64,000 nucleotides of DNA from Parelaphostrongylus tenuis (Eukaryota > Nematoda > Chromadorea > Rhabditida > Metastrongylidae): positions 1-64,000 of the forward strand of contig JAHQIW010004262.1 of the NCBI GenBank assembly GCA_019055375.1, in the 5' to 3' direction. Below, one piece after another: positions 1 through 11,399 of this stretch. Every line of letters starts with the position of its first letter. Positions within the stretch are counted from its first letter, which is position 1. The notes under the pieces are model-generated. The model searched no databases and had not been told where the DNA came from. It was given only the letters and a program-made list of their open reading frames with translations. The position numbers were made by a program, and so were the translations under genes.

Positions 1-2291
1 AAAATGTAGAAAGCTCTACAAAATGAAGAGAGATTTTCAAACAAGTAACGAGATTACGCGCGATAGCGAAAGGAGACTTACTGAATGAAAAAGAAACCGG
101 AAGGTGATTGCGCAGTGTCATTGTACACTATGCCGTCGGCACATACGCCTCCATCCTTGCTACAGTGCAGGGCTCAGTGTGGGATGTGGGTCACTGACGA
201 GGAGGGCAAGACCTTCGAACACGCGTGTGTGACCCTGGCGTAACAACCTCGGGTAAGGCTTGAACATTCTTGAAAATTAGAAAAAAAACCTTTGAATGTC
301 GATTGCAGAGATTACAATTCTCCTGAAACACTTCGCATACTGGCAGTAATAGTGCTCTCGAATCTTGGGATAGTCTTATTTGGAATCAATGCCTGCATTT
401 AAAAATTGTGATCTTGTGGAGTCAAGGAATTTGCAGATTAAATCACACCGTAACTGGTGCATCTAGAGACAGCGTTGTGCATAATATATGGCAATCCACA
501 CAATATGACGTTGTGAAAAGACTCAGCTTAAATGATTTACTATAAAACAGTCTTGTAAAATGTTTGTCAAAATCAGCCTACTTAATGCATTAGAGTGTGA
601 AAAGTGCAAAGAGAAAATTTTAGCAGAACTGTACATTGCTCAAAACTTCAGTTGGAACAACACGTAACCACTTAGTTAACTCCGATCAGTGCACCAAAAA
701 CTCATAACAAGTCCGTAGATTTACTTAACTGATTGAACTTTCTAGCTGTCATTTACGAAACATTGAAAATAGAATTTGTTACGCTTCAATTCAGAAACTC
801 TAACTTTTATTTCAAATTAGAGGCTCTCTCAGCTTCACACACAACATCATTCACTACTAAAATGAGGGTAGTATGAAGAAAGAAATATTTTCCAGGACGA
901 CTTCAATTTAAATGAGGCATTCTCCCTCAGTAAGCAGTTGCTCAAAATTTCGATATGAGTGATCTTATGATAAGTAATTTTACGGACCCAAGAATGAGTT
1001 TTGGTGTTCTCCGCTAGAGAAACAGTTGAAACCGCACTCATTGCTGGTCTGATTAGGTCATTTTCTTGTTAGATATTATCTTTAAGCGTGGTTTTGAATC
1101 AGAGATTTTGGATTACTCCGAAAACATAAAGGTTAGCTTGATTAGTTACTACTGGGTGAAAAACTTATCACTTTGCAGATAGCTCCTTTCTCCATATTTG
1201 CAGAGATAAGATAAGTCAATGAACAGTTTGTGACCGTAAAACATATTGAAAACGATTTCCCCATACGAACTGTACAACAACAAATTTTGTTTCGTCTACA
1301 CATAGGAAAAAAGTTGCGAAAAACTGACGGCGTTTCAAAACATCCGCTTTAATGAAAAAATTAGAGCGTTTTAAAGGGTGAACAGGAAAGCTCAGTTTAT
1401 AAGCACCTCACTTGCTTCTTACCGACGCCCACTTTGCTTTCTGATCTCTCTGATTTGGAAATTCCCTCTAGAAGTACAATTTTTGTTATTCAAGACAAGA
1501 TTTGATCACTTGATGCAGCTGTGTTCCTTCACACAATCCTGACACAGTTTTCCTCAATTTTTCCACTTGTATACTTTCGGCACTATCTCATTCCGCGACT
1601 GTTGCGAAATCCATCAGTGAAATTATACAGAAGTCCTTGTTTTGGCGGTCATGCGGTATTTTACTCCAAAGGAGATATCTTATGCGCTTTAGATGGCAAA
1701 AGCTAAATGCAACATCAAAGCCTAGCAAATGGAATTCCTGTTATTGACAAAAATGTTTCGCATCAAAAGTTCTGTCTCGTTTTTGTCAATTAATATTATC
1801 TTTAACGGATTTCTTCTTGAAAATGCACTAGCAAACGCGATGTTTTGTCGATTGTGAAATATATTTAAGAGAAAGCCAGAATTTTATGTTAAGGATACAA
1901 ATAAGATGGTGGGAAATTTGAGTCGCGCCAGTGTGGAAATAACGCATTCGTTGAAATTTCTTTTTCATTCATCTTTTCCAGGTATCGTGTTTTTAATCAA
2001 AGTTTACTCGCATTTGACCACACTAATTAACTTCCTGTGCTTCAAAATTGCAGAATCTGTCCCAAAAGTCGCTTCGAAAGATTTATCTTTGGATCAAAGA
2101 AATCAAAAATTTTCAGATTTACTGAGAAAATCGACTAACTGTTACACCAATATTATTCACGTATCCTGCTGAGTGCAAAACTCTGTTGTTCTTTGTTAAT
2201 AATCTGATGCTAGAAGAACAATATCTATTTTCAGTTAAATCTACATTATTTTCTCAGATTTCTGGAAAGAAGAACGAAGAATCTTGCAAAA
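1..2291. other. unassigned intergenic DNA
   Basis: AT-rich sequence without a reading frame that I can support as coding, and without a recognisable repeat or RNA gene. The last few hundred bases lead into the first exon of the secreted-protein gene at 2292 and presumably hold its promoter, but no clear motif stands out. Confidence 0.5.
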
Positions 2292-4727
2292 ATGACAGGA
2301 CTTCCGATAAATCTTACCATGATTACGTTACTAGCTAAAATCTTGTCAGTCTTTGGATGTGGAATGATGCCTGCAGGTCAAAGTAATCAACAGAAAATTA
2401 TATTGTGCTACAGATATTTCCAATCATAGATAGCTGTTTGTGAGCACTAATCAGACGGAATATTTCCAACATATCATCAATCCTCAATTGTTGTGGTGTT
2501 TCAAGCCTTTCGGTGAAACGATTGTAGTTCATGATAGAAATGAAAAATGACCCAGAGTGTGTTCAACAACGCGATTTAGTTTTTGATTTTTCGTTGCACT
2601 ATAAAATTTTGTTACAGCTAGCACTAGGAACTTCGTTGTCACCGGTTTCACATTGCCTGTTGCCATGGCTTACTCTACAGCATCTGACGTCCGTGCCAAC
2701 ATTCCTGGTATTGCAGCTAGCAGAGATGGAGCTCGAACATTTGTATCACGTCTTGTAATGCAAACAGTAAGCTTGTAATTCAAGAACTGCAAGTGCTTTT
2801 CTTGTGTTCGTCCCTAAAAGCATAGAAAATGAGCTCCAGTTTCTGACAATTTGTCATCATTCCTAGTACTTCCGTAGCTTTCATCGCTTCACAATAGTGA
2901 ACGGAAATTCTTTCTAAGCAACTCTCCGTAATAGTGAGAAATTTCGTCTTTAGGTCTTTGATGTTCTTGAACGCGATGGTCGTAACGCACTTCTACCTGG
3001 CGCTGTGATCTCATCCATCTTGGGTCAACTTAGTGTTACTATCATTTATGAGCCAATGCAATGTCAGAAATTTTTTTCTGGTCCAGTGGCAATGGGTGGG
3101 TCTTCAATCTTGAACGATTCCTTTCCGTTTTGCGGGTACAAATAAAGAAGCGACCCTTTTCGGTCGACAGGAAATTTTAATAGGAAGGTCACTAATAATT
3201 CGAAAGCTAAAATCTATGACTAGAGTCCTATGTGGTCGATTTTTGAAAAGTCTCTTTAAGGCGCTGTAGCATCCAGATTAAATCATCGTTCACATAACCA
3301 CACTTTTTTTTCTTATTTTGCTTATGAATCGCTGGGTAAAACTCCTATTTCCACTGCCAGTGTTGCTTTAATAATACAATTCTCGGAGATCTTGAAAATG
3401 TGCTTCTTTTTTGAAAGAGCTTTTTCGATAGCGTTGAAGGAGAAAGGAAAATTTGTGTTTTGCACCTCGCCGGACAGAATCTAAACTATTGATAATCGTT
3501 TGATAGCGTAAGATTCAAGCATTCCACCGCTGCTCTTATTTTTTGGAAAAACCGTGTAACAAGGAAAATGAGATTGATTTACATGCGCGGTCGTGTGTTC
3601 TTTGGCCGATTAACGGACCGCGGGGTGAGGCGACAAGGGGCTGGCGCGATAACCAATTTTCTCACATGGAAGTACGATGTTTTCTATTTATTTATTATTT
3701 ATAGACTGTTACTTATTTATTTAATTAGATGTAATTGGAAAATAATTATTGTTCTTCACTTGAAAAGAAACTCCAGATTAAACGCTTGACATTGATACTA
3801 TAACATTTCCTCTTCACGTTCATGTGCTTTTCGTGCTCCCAGAGATGTAATAGTTGAATTGCGCAGCTGATGTGAGACACAATTTTATCCTAAATTTCGC
3901 AGCTTTATGAAAGGGTATTCTCAGAAAACCGGCCACACACGGCTCTAGCCACAGATTTAAGCGTTGGAATGATTACTAACACTTTTGTGTGATCTTGTCC
4001 TGCTAATGGGTTTGAATATTTATTCTTTCCAAGCAACAGTAGAGAGCCCCGTCAACGTTTATTCAAAAGATTCCAGTCAGAATTATAGCATATGTCTAAA
4101 GAAAGCAGGACAATTCTCATCAGTCTCCAAAAAACGGTTTCTAGGAAACTATTGTAAAATGCTCTGAAGCATGCAAAAGTTAACATCGTGGCATAAAGAT
4201 TATGACCGCTGCAACAAGTTTTCTGTAACACTTGGAAACGATACGGTAAATGTGCCAGGTGATGGCGTGAAGAGCATTGAGTAATGAAAGAAAATCAGTG
4301 CCCAATACTGTTTTAACGTTCTTGTTCCTAATTGTTTGAGAACAAGGTGTTTTCTCTTGCTCGCAGTCCCTTGTAGACGCCGACACAATGAAGGAAAACT
4401 GCATTATCGTCGACAGCACGATCACGCGTATATGCACTCTATCAATGATGGCAGCGGCTGGAGCAATGAAACAATGTATGATGAATGTAGCGGCTATCCC
4501 TCCGCAGCGCTTGACAATTGGAGGAGCTATCTCGGTTTGAACAGCTCGTTTTTTCCTGCAAAACTTCTTGTAAAGCGAAAAAATTTATACAGACCACAAA
4601 CATTATCATTGCGAATTGGTCGAGAACGATGTGGCAAAGCGTACTGAACAGAGCGGTGAGGATCTTGGCATCGGGTCCGTTTAGATCGCACTTTGTTTCA
4701 GCATCTGCCGTTGTCAGCGGAAACTGA
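2292..4727 (+). CDS. five-exon secreted nematode-type protein, family copy A (intact)
   Basis: Exons 2292-2382, 2618-2766, 2954-3095, 4377-4534 and 4593-4727 join with consistent phase to 675 nt (224 aa plus TGA). Introns are GT-AG; donors read GTAATC, GTAAGC, GTGGGT and GTTTGA, the first and last being weak. Exon 1 gives a short hydrophobic signal peptide ending GCGMMPAGQ. Exon 2 holds STRNFVVTGFTLPVAMAYS and ends RLVMQT. Exon 3 starts VFDVLERDGRNALLPG and ends with an MQCQ cysteine. Exon 4 has NCIIV, RICT and QCM cysteines, then LTIGG. Exon 5 is TTNIIIANWSRTMW...VVSGN-stop. The same exon order, phases and cysteines recur in copy C and in five pseudogenes, which is the main evidence that it is real. 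I recognise no named domain. Probable role: secreted protein with about five conserved cysteines, function unknown. Intron 3 (1.28 kb) has absorbed a dispersed repeat. Only copy on the plus strand. Exon 4 acceptor was chosen for phase and is the least certain boundary. Confidence 0.75.
3560..4010 (+). repeat. dispersed repeat R2 inside intron 3 of copy A
   Basis: Two blocks, one starting with a GC-richer stretch (GCGCGGTCGTGTGTTC type) and one with GCTCTAGCCACAG...GAATGATTACTAACACT, recur near 11.0-11.3, 51.9-52.1 and 56.0-56.35 kb, with weaker traces at 8.3-8.4 and, inverted, 33.8-34.0 kb. No coding sequence is seen. Probably a non-autonomous element or its remnants. Confidence 0.45.
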
Positions 4728-4854
4728 ATTTCGCCTTTAATGTGCTCGAGACAAACGTTTTAGTTCGATCGGTATAAACATTAAGATTATTGTGAGGCTT
4801 CGCAAAAACTATTACATTCTGACAGGATTTTGAGTTTTGCATGAGGTGTCTTAT

Positions 4855-5160
4855 GGCACTCATAAAGTAATACACACGTGTTTTGGCCGCTCATCCTCAG
4901 CAGTAGAACGACGCCTTTCGGTTCATTCAATTCGTTGGGGATATATCCCTATATAGAGGATGGATGCTTAACTATTTACACTCAGTGTGCGGGAAAATGA
5001 TCATTGTGGTGTTCTATTAGAGTGACTGATAGTCGATTGTCGCTTGCCTGCTCACATCTTGAGAAACTGTTCGAATCGAAGGGTACTGTGCTACTGCTGA
5101 GGTTGAAAGGCCAAAATCCGTGTTTAGCACTCTATAAATATCATAACATACCTCATGAAC
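4855..5160. repeat. imperfect palindrome with a decayed hammerhead-like core
   Basis: The two halves are inverted copies: GTGTCTTATGGCACTCATAAA near 4855 matches, inverted, the end near 5150, and CTCAGCAGTAG near 4900 matches CTACTGCTGAG near 5092. Each half, read outward, contains CTGAGG... followed by GGCCAAAA and a CACGTGT- or CCGTGTT-like stretch, resembling the CUGANGA...GAAA...ACACGUGU pattern of the ribozymes at 49 kb but with mutated core positions. Interpreted as a worn pair of PLE-type termini. Confidence 0.35.
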
Positions 5161-5601
5161 ATGAAATACTTGAAATGTCTTGATCGATATTCATTGTAAT
5201 ATTACAACAACAATAAAGTGTCAAATCATATGAGTGTTGGTTAACCAGAAAAATCAGTCTTCTACGTGAAAGTGTACAATTTGATGAGCTTCGATTTGGC
5301 ACTCTCTTTAGAAAGAAGGTAAAAAAAAACTTGCATATAAATGGCAGGAAACGTTTCCTTATACTTATCACTGGAGAAAATACTTCTATCGTTACTTGCC
5401 TGGGGATTAACAGTTGAAGTGATTGTCGCTGAAGTTAAGAATATCAAGTAAAAGTTCCAGAGATCGACTTTCCATTAATTTCAGCGTCAAAGGCATTTAT
5501 CATTTCAAGTATGGAAATTTAGTTCTTTACTGGCACGAGGTTGGTAGACGACGTTGGTGCTCTCGTGGTTTTTGTTGTTGAGGCTCTCTGTACGGACTGC
5601 T

Positions 5602-5636
5602 GGCTGACGTTTCGGCGGACCGCCTTCTTCGGATCC
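5602..5636 (-). ncRNA. hammerhead ribozyme-like motif (mutated core)
   Basis: Read on the minus strand: CCGAAGA, a GGCGG/CCGCC stem II, GAAAC, GTC, then AGCC. The layout is type I hammerhead with a two-base-pair stem III, but the first core box reads CCGAAGA instead of CUGAAGA, so activity is unlikely. It lies in the left inverted arm of the PLE remnant. Confidence 0.5.
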
Positions 5637-5759
5637 TGGACGTACACTGTTATCGATAGTTGTATGAGTCGGTGATAGAATTGATGCGCAAGCATCGCCT
5701 TTTGGATCAAATCAGAAAATTAAGCGTCTGTAAAGTGCCAAGTTTCGTTTAACAGTGGT

Positions 5760-6033
5760 GTATTGTATGTATTGGCGAAACAGGGAGACCACTTAATCAG
5801 CACATAAGAGAACATATCGATGGGAAAGCTAATACCGATAGAAGCAAACCTTTAGGTTTGCATAGGGCGTGAAAGTACAACAATAATGATTTTGATGGAC
5901 CCTGGTGCGGGAACCCAAAACATCTTGCGAAGGACCCTTGAAGCGTTTTGTGTAAAAGCTAAAAATCCGAAAAGGAACCATAAAGACGAATGCGTCACTG
6001 TTACACGAGACCTGGCACCTTACATGCTCTAAA
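5760..6033 (+). pseudogene. GIY-YIG endonuclease fragment of a Penelope-like element (broken)
   Basis: In one frame the sequence reads CIGETGRPLNQHIREHIDGK, then KPLGLHRA-stop-KYNNNDFD, closely parallel to the endonuclease at 32911-33525. Frameshifts follow around the LRRTLEAF region, and DECVTVTRDLAPYM resumes before the right arm. In PLEs this domain nicks target DNA for reverse transcription. An in-frame stop and frameshifts make this copy dead. Confidence 0.65.
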
Positions 6034-6116
6034 TTTTCTGACTTGATCCAGGAAACGGTGCTCATGCATCGATCCTATTGCCGACTTATACAAATATCGA
6101 TAACAGTGTACGTTCA

Positions 6117-6152
6117 GGCTCCGAAGAAGGCGGTGTCGTCGAAACGTCAGAC
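6117..6152 (+). ncRNA. hammerhead ribozyme-like motif (mutated core)
   Basis: GGCT, CCGAAGA, a stem II of mixed quality, GAAAC, GTC and AGAC occur in hammerhead order. The first box has U4 changed to C and stem I pairs poorly, so this is an inactive relic. It mirrors the motif at 5602-5636. Confidence 0.5.
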
Positions 6153-6230
6153 AGCTATTTGTACAACGATCTGCTAACAACAACAAACAGCTACAGCACC
6201 AACACGGTCTACCAACCTCGTGCCAGCTAA

Positions 6231-6514
6231 AAAGCTAAGTTTCCATGCTTCAGTTAGAAATACCATTTAGCGGTGGAAAACAAACTGAGTGGGATTGCCA
6301 AAGTAACGGAGAGTGAAAAGGGAAAAGGCCAGCGCTAACTTTTTTGATGCTATATCGTGAAGGAATGTGGCGTTATATGTATGGATGTCGACTTATTTAG
6401 CGTTCGTTGCACAGAATTTTGGTGATGTTACAAGCATAGCCTCATCGATTAGGACACGTCCTGCGGGCCGAGGGTTAAAGCCAATATTCTTCTGACTGTT
6501 GTAGCATAGATCCT
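6231..6514. other. short unassigned spacer
   Basis: No gene or repeat recognised between the PLE remnant and the palindromic element that follows. Confidence 0.4.
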
Positions 6515-6567
6515 TTCATTATTATTTGAGCCAACTTGTCATGTGGTGTGGTAAGGGCTCTTGTACA

Positions 6568-6609
6568 GCCCGATACACGTGTTTCGCCCTTACGACTCTT
6601 CAACCGGGC
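6568..6609 (-). ncRNA. hammerhead ribozyme, core with one change
   Basis: Minus-strand order: GCCCGG, TTGAAGA, stem II with GTAA loop, GAAACACGTGTATC, GGGC. Stem I (GCCCG/CGGGC) is intact. C3 is changed to U in the first box and stem II pairs imperfectly, so activity is doubtful. Confidence 0.6.
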
Positions 6610-6674
6610 AGAACCCGTCGTCTTTCGATCTTTTTATAGTCAGTTCTCTCGGGAGCCTTACACTCCTTATAGAG

Positions 6675-6722
6675 CTGACGAGTCTGTAAGGACGAAACAC
6701 ATGTATCGTGCTGTACAAGAGC
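6675..6722 (+). ncRNA. hammerhead ribozyme core, stem I partner lost
   Basis: CTGACGA (6675-6681), stem II GTCT/GGAC with a GTAA loop, GAAA (6694-6697), a short ACA/TGT stem III and a GTA cleavage triplet (6703-6705). All core boxes match the hammerhead consensus. The 5' strand of stem I is replaced by CTTATAGAG, so self-cleavage is unlikely in this form. Confidence 0.65.
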
Positions 6723-6789
6723 CCTTACCAGACCACATGACAAGTTGGCTCAAATAATAATGAAAGGATCTTTTGAAATTTGAGCGTGG

Positions 6790-7440
6790 TCTAAACAAAG
6801 CACTCGAAATAAAGGTATAATTATGTTGTAGCATAGTAAGAACTCTGTTTCAAAACCAATCAAATTGCTGAAATTCGTTAAATTTAATCTATTGATTGGT
6901 TAATAAAAACCTAAAGGGAGAGCTTTGTTCAGTGAGAAAAGCAGTGAGAGACAAAAGTTTATTTTTGTTCTTTCAGCGCAATAATAAAGACTTTTTGAAA
7001 GATAAGATAAACAATACCAATTTTTTTGATTTAAGCATTCGAATAATTACTCAAAACACTGAAAACGACTGAAAAAGCAAGCTATTTCTAAATTGAATCA
7101 GTGTGCTGATAATGTAGATAATCAACTTTAAGAAAGCCAATTTTCTCCTGGCTGTTACAGCGTACTGCAAAATCTGTTTCAAAAACCAAAAACGTCATCG
7201 GAATTCTTAAAATTTGATCTATAGATCGGTTGCCAAAACTCTAAAGGAAAAGCATTGGTCAGTGAGAAATGCCTGAATGAGTGACAAAGTATATCTTTGC
7301 TCTTTCAACGTAATAAAGCCTTTCTGAAGATAAAACACACGATTTAAATTCTTTTGAATCAAGCTATCGAATGACTACTCAGACATTCAAAACAACCAGA
7401 AAATACGTTTTTTCCTAAAAGGACGAGACAGTGTACCAAT
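6790..7440. repeat. dispersed repeat R3, two adjacent diverged units
   Basis: Two units of about 330 bp (about 6800-7130 and 7150-7440) match each other in order: TCTGTTTCAAAAACCAA, ATTTGATCTAT(A/T)GAT, TAAAGG, TTGGTCAGTGAGAAA, CTTTCAACGTAATAAAG, AATGACTACTCA. The same components form a longer array at 52.1-54.2 kb. Non-coding; may be a decayed DNA element amplified in tandem. Confidence 0.5.
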
Positions 7441-7449
7441 AACGGAAAA

Positions 7450-8570
7450 GTATCAAAAAAGTAAGGGTGCTCATGAGCAGTCGTTCATGTACACATACCC
7501 GACAGTGTATTCAAGAGGCTTGAATTCCAGAATAGGATTTACCAGCATCTTTAGCCGTATTGTCATATTGCTCCATATCACATGCAAAAGTAGCCTACTT
7601 TGTTACTTCGCTCTTAATTGCTGCCGTTAGTAGAAACCTTGGTTCCGTGGACGACACAAAGAACGCTCCAAGTATCAGCTTTTCGACTTCACGTTCAGTG
7701 ACGTTGAATAATCCATCTTACTGCATCCGTGGCGACCACGATTGTAATGCTTATGTTAAGGTAGAAGTGACCGTTGAGTCGAAAATATCGGCAAGGAGTC
7801 GGGTGTCTTTATTCTTTTCACTACATCCTCGGTGCTCTTATGCTTCAAGCAGCACGTTTCCACCTGCTCATAGTGGAGTTTCGTCGTTGTCATGTTGTCC
7901 TCCGACTTAGGCAAACGTCAGTGAAGCTTTCGGAGATATTCATTCTGTTAAGAGTGAGCAAAGCATTCACAATCGATCTGCTTCTCATAAACATCGCTTT
8001 CATTAGATCGTCGAAGACGAATCTATTCACAGGCGCTGTCGAAATCGGGCAACATTCAATCCATTTAACTGATGTTTTGTGTTGAAAAGATGATGTTGCC
8101 AGCGAAAAAAAAGTGATATATTTTTCAAACGTCGATTTTGTCACAGAGTTTTTCTGGCGAGGTAGTGTCGTCTTGTCAAACCCTTTTTCCTATGTTAGTC
8201 ATATCGTTACGGAATACCAATATCTTAAATGTGAAATCTTCATGCAGCTAGCGATGATGATGTATACTAGGTGGGGATGCTCTAGTTGTCCAGAGCTTCT
8301 ATGGCCGCTTTATGCTATATTTTAATCTCAATTTTTCAGCGTTATGAAATGACCCTTTCAAAATACCGCCCACGTACAGCTAGATTGAGACTCAAGCTTA
8401 CGATGATTACCGAAAGTTTATGAATACTTCTTGCCCAGCTCAGACGATAGGCTTGAAAGCCTGTACTACCAAATGGAAAAAATACCTGGTTGCCTATTAT
8501 ACTCGACCGTTTATCAAGAGCTCACTTGAAATAGCATGACACTTTAGCATATTTTAAGCTTTTTATGAGG
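7450..8570. other. unassigned DNA with one open frame
   Basis: An open frame on the plus strand, 7560-7910 (116 codons), has a hydrophobic stretch AYFVTSLLIAAVS near its start, but no recognisable domain, no homologue elsewhere in the window and no clear splice context. A copy of repeat R2 may lie near 8340-8420. I do not call a gene here. Confidence 0.3.
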
Positions 8571-8598
8571 TTTACCATAGCGCTTGTAAGGTACTAGA

Positions 8599-8640
8599 CA
8601 CGTGTTTCAGCCATATCGCTTCGTTAGTTGCACGATGCTT
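8599..8640 (-). ncRNA. hammerhead ribozyme-like relic
   Basis: Minus strand reads CTAACGA, a short AGC/GCT stem II, then GAAACACGTGTC. The second and third boxes match the ribozymes at 49 kb exactly, but G5 in the first box is A and stem I pairs badly. Likely a single decayed PLE terminus. Confidence 0.4.
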
Positions 8641-8659
8641 CCCTTGTAGAGGGATATCA

Positions 8660-10950
8660 CTTCTACATTTGAAAGAGTCGACGACGAGCATGTTACACTG
8701 CACGCGCAAGATGAAAAAGGAAAACTTTACACTGCTGGGATAACAAATCGCATATTCAGTGACAAGATTACTCGATAATGTACTCGATATTAGTAGCAGT
8801 CGATTACTCAAGGTTTGTGAACTTGATAACACCTTCGTACTCGACTTTTTTTTCAAGACCTTGCTTAATTCTTAAGGGACAGTTATAGAAATCAATGCGC
8901 GCAAGGCGAGTTGAGCAGCGGTGCGCTATTTTCGTTGTTCGATTAGGCTCTCTCTTCATTTTTCTTACTTTTCTCTCTCTGTATAACGTCGAAAATTTTG
9001 AATTTTCTCTAGTATTTTGTTACAATACACTTTTCTCTACCGCTCACACGCTTTTGGAGCATGTATGGCTGTTATGAATAAATCAAAGCCCTAGTTTAAC
9101 ACGCAATCGTACTGTTTTTGGCATACAATCAAATGTAATAAGCTGTATAAAGTCAATTACGATACTAATGTCAAGCCTTCAATAATACTCGCAATGTAAA
9201 TCACGAAAATCATCACAACTATTATGGATTTTTAGAAAAATGGATAGTCAGTCAATAATGATCATGCCTACTGATTGCTATACTAGTTCATAGGTAACAT
9301 TCAATAATTTGGATTATTATTATACTTTCAGAGTTGGAGCCTATGTAGAAATATAGAAAAGCATGTTATTCTGTAAATTTTTGATTGATTTATATCCATT
9401 ATAAGCGTTATCCGTTAATGAAATCTTTGCCATTGTACATACAATTGATTTTGCATGCTCCATGTATTCCATGTCTTTTATTAGTTGATTGCCCATAAGG
9501 CAAATCCATTTATCTCTCGCAAGCTCCAAGAACTCAAAACAACTTTAGTGTGGTCGCGTTCACGTGCTTGTGGCCGTCCATTAGTAAACCACAGATCTCG
9601 TCGTCTTTTGCTTTCCATGAAAATCCTCCTCGTTAACCGCTTGCATGCATGTACTATGCTGACTTTTAGAATTATTTACTGTTCGTATATATGAAGAGGA
9701 GTCGTGAACTTACTTAATCAATTTGGCAGTTTTCTTGTTTGCTTGTTGTTACTCAACATTCGCTTCTTCGAAAGAGTTCCACTGGATGATCAACTGAGGA
9801 AATACGAGTCAATCTGACATTTCCGAGCTTGATGGACGTAAGACCTTCGAACTTTCAGTTAATACTGCATAATAGTATTGCAAATTATATCGAGAGACAA
9901 TGATGAAAAGATGACTGGAAAATGCTGTGAAAGGTGTTGCCACTCAGAATCTTACCCTACTCTTTGATGACGATGGGAGGTGCTCAAGAAAACGTGATTC
10001 TCGAAGGCAAGAAACTAATTACTTTCTACGCACTCTACAAGCTCAATTGTTGACAGCTGATTATAGCACAGAATATCTATGGCGCTCAGAAAAAACAATG
10101 TCTAAATAAATACGCTCCCAATCTCACAAGACAGGCGACAAGGATACGCTTTGAGAGTAGGGAACGCATTCATCTCCCATGGATGATGTTTTCACGCCGG
10201 AAAATACAAATTCTTTGCATGCAAGAAAGTTCTTTGCCGAAAGCATTTATAAGAAGGTTCGCTATATAACAATATATAAATATATAACTATCAGCGAAAC
10301 CCGTCCACCCAACAGGCTTGCCTACCTCAAAGCTGAGGCGTGCACTCCTCTTCATTAGTGTATCACACTGAGGTTTTCGGAAAATCAAGCTCAGCACTAG
10401 GTTCTAAATTTCTCAAGCTATAAAGTGACTACTAATAGTCAGTGAAAGGAAAGAAAATAAAACTTTCCAATTGCATGAAGTATGAATTCAACGCAATAAG
10501 TTTCAGCTGTTTACCGGTGCTGATGTATGAGTAGATGTAATTTGTTATAGACTGATATAAATTGTACATGTTGGTGATTGTTAGATGTCCTAAATATTTA
10601 CAATACTAGTGAAAAGTTCCGAAACTGTAGTGAAGAAATTGCACTCTTACCGGGGAAGTACATCACACCTCATGAATGCAAACTCTATCAAAGCTTGCTT
10701 CTACTGTATATCAAAAATACCTTAGTGTAAGTACGTTCTGAGACTTTCTCATTGTTAAAATGTGTCTTTGAATTGAATCGCTACGATGTCGTCAAGATAT
10801 TTGGGGAAAATGTGTTGGAAATGCGCTGTAGTGCCATGAGCGTAGCTTTTGTATGAAAAATTGTAACTTCAGAGCACTGGACGTTGTTTTTACTAGAATT
10901 ACACTTGTAGAAATTCATTCCAACGCTGTGCTTATTTTCAGTGGAAACCG
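8660..10950. other. unassigned intergenic DNA
   Basis: No coding region, RNA gene or repeated element is convincing here. The open frames are short, overlap on both strands and have no recognisable motifs. Confidence 0.4.
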
Positions 10951-10959
10951 TTTCACTGT

Positions 10960-11290
10960 TAAATAGGAAAAATAAAATCGAGTTCAAAATGTTCGGTGAG
11001 CTTGCTTTCCGGCAAACTCATGGGCAAGATGGAAGGAGAGGTTGCGGGGAGGGACGAGCGATTGGTGCCCTGACGGCTTACAGAAATGTGATGTGCAATT
11101 TGTTCTCAATCAGTTGTTTTTTCTCCCCGTTGAAAGAAACTCTTTATAAAACTACTGACTTAGATACTATGAATATAATTTTATTTTGAATGCTATAGTG
11201 TCATTAGAAGGCTTTTTCAAAAACCGATTGCGTACAGCTTTAGCCAGAGATTCAGGCTTTCTAATGATTACTAGCACTCCTATAAAAATT
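10960..11290 (+). repeat. dispersed repeat R2
   Basis: Contains the GC-richer block near 11020-11070 and the TACAGCTTTAGCCAGAGATT...AATGATTACTAGCACT block near 11230-11280 seen in the other R2 copies, in the same order as at 3560-4010 and 55960-56350. Non-coding. Confidence 0.45.
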
Positions 11291-11399
11291 CTTGCCAGCA
11301 ATTGAGGTCGAATAATCATATATCGCCGTCTAACATATAAGTACCTTTATTTTTCTCTACTTCAAATCGGCCAGTGTAAGGCCTGTGATATGTTTGAGA

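Larger units (their letters stand above)
5529..6230 (+). mobile_element. Penelope-like element remnant with inverted terminal repeats (copy 1)
   Basis: Left arm 5529-5752 and right arm 6007-6230 are diverged inverted copies, sharing GCACGAGGTTGGTAGAC, the GAAACGTC block and a shared run ending in the last codons of the reading frame. Between them is a decayed GIY-YIG endonuclease region. The layout is the same as in the intact-looking element at 32716-33683, so this is an older insertion of a related family. No reverse transcriptase remains. Target-site duplications are not evident. Confidence 0.7.
6515..6775. mobile_element. palindromic PLE terminus pair, no coding region
   Basis: Left half (from GATCCTTTCATTATTATTTG near 6510) and right half (ending near 6775 with its reverse complement) are inverted copies, both containing TGTACAAGAGCCCTTACCA and ATTTGAGCCAACTTGTCATG in opposite orientation. 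The same sequence, better preserved, is at 49.2-49.7 kb, where both halves carry full hammerhead ribozymes. Interpreted as two PLE pseudo-LTRs in inverted orientation with the body deleted, or a small foldback element derived from them. Confidence 0.6.

Noticed and set aside
4336..4647. 103-codon plus-strand open frame over exons 4 and 5 of copy A
   Set aside because: The family-conserved reading of these exons is in a different frame with splice sites; this frame is not conserved in copy C.
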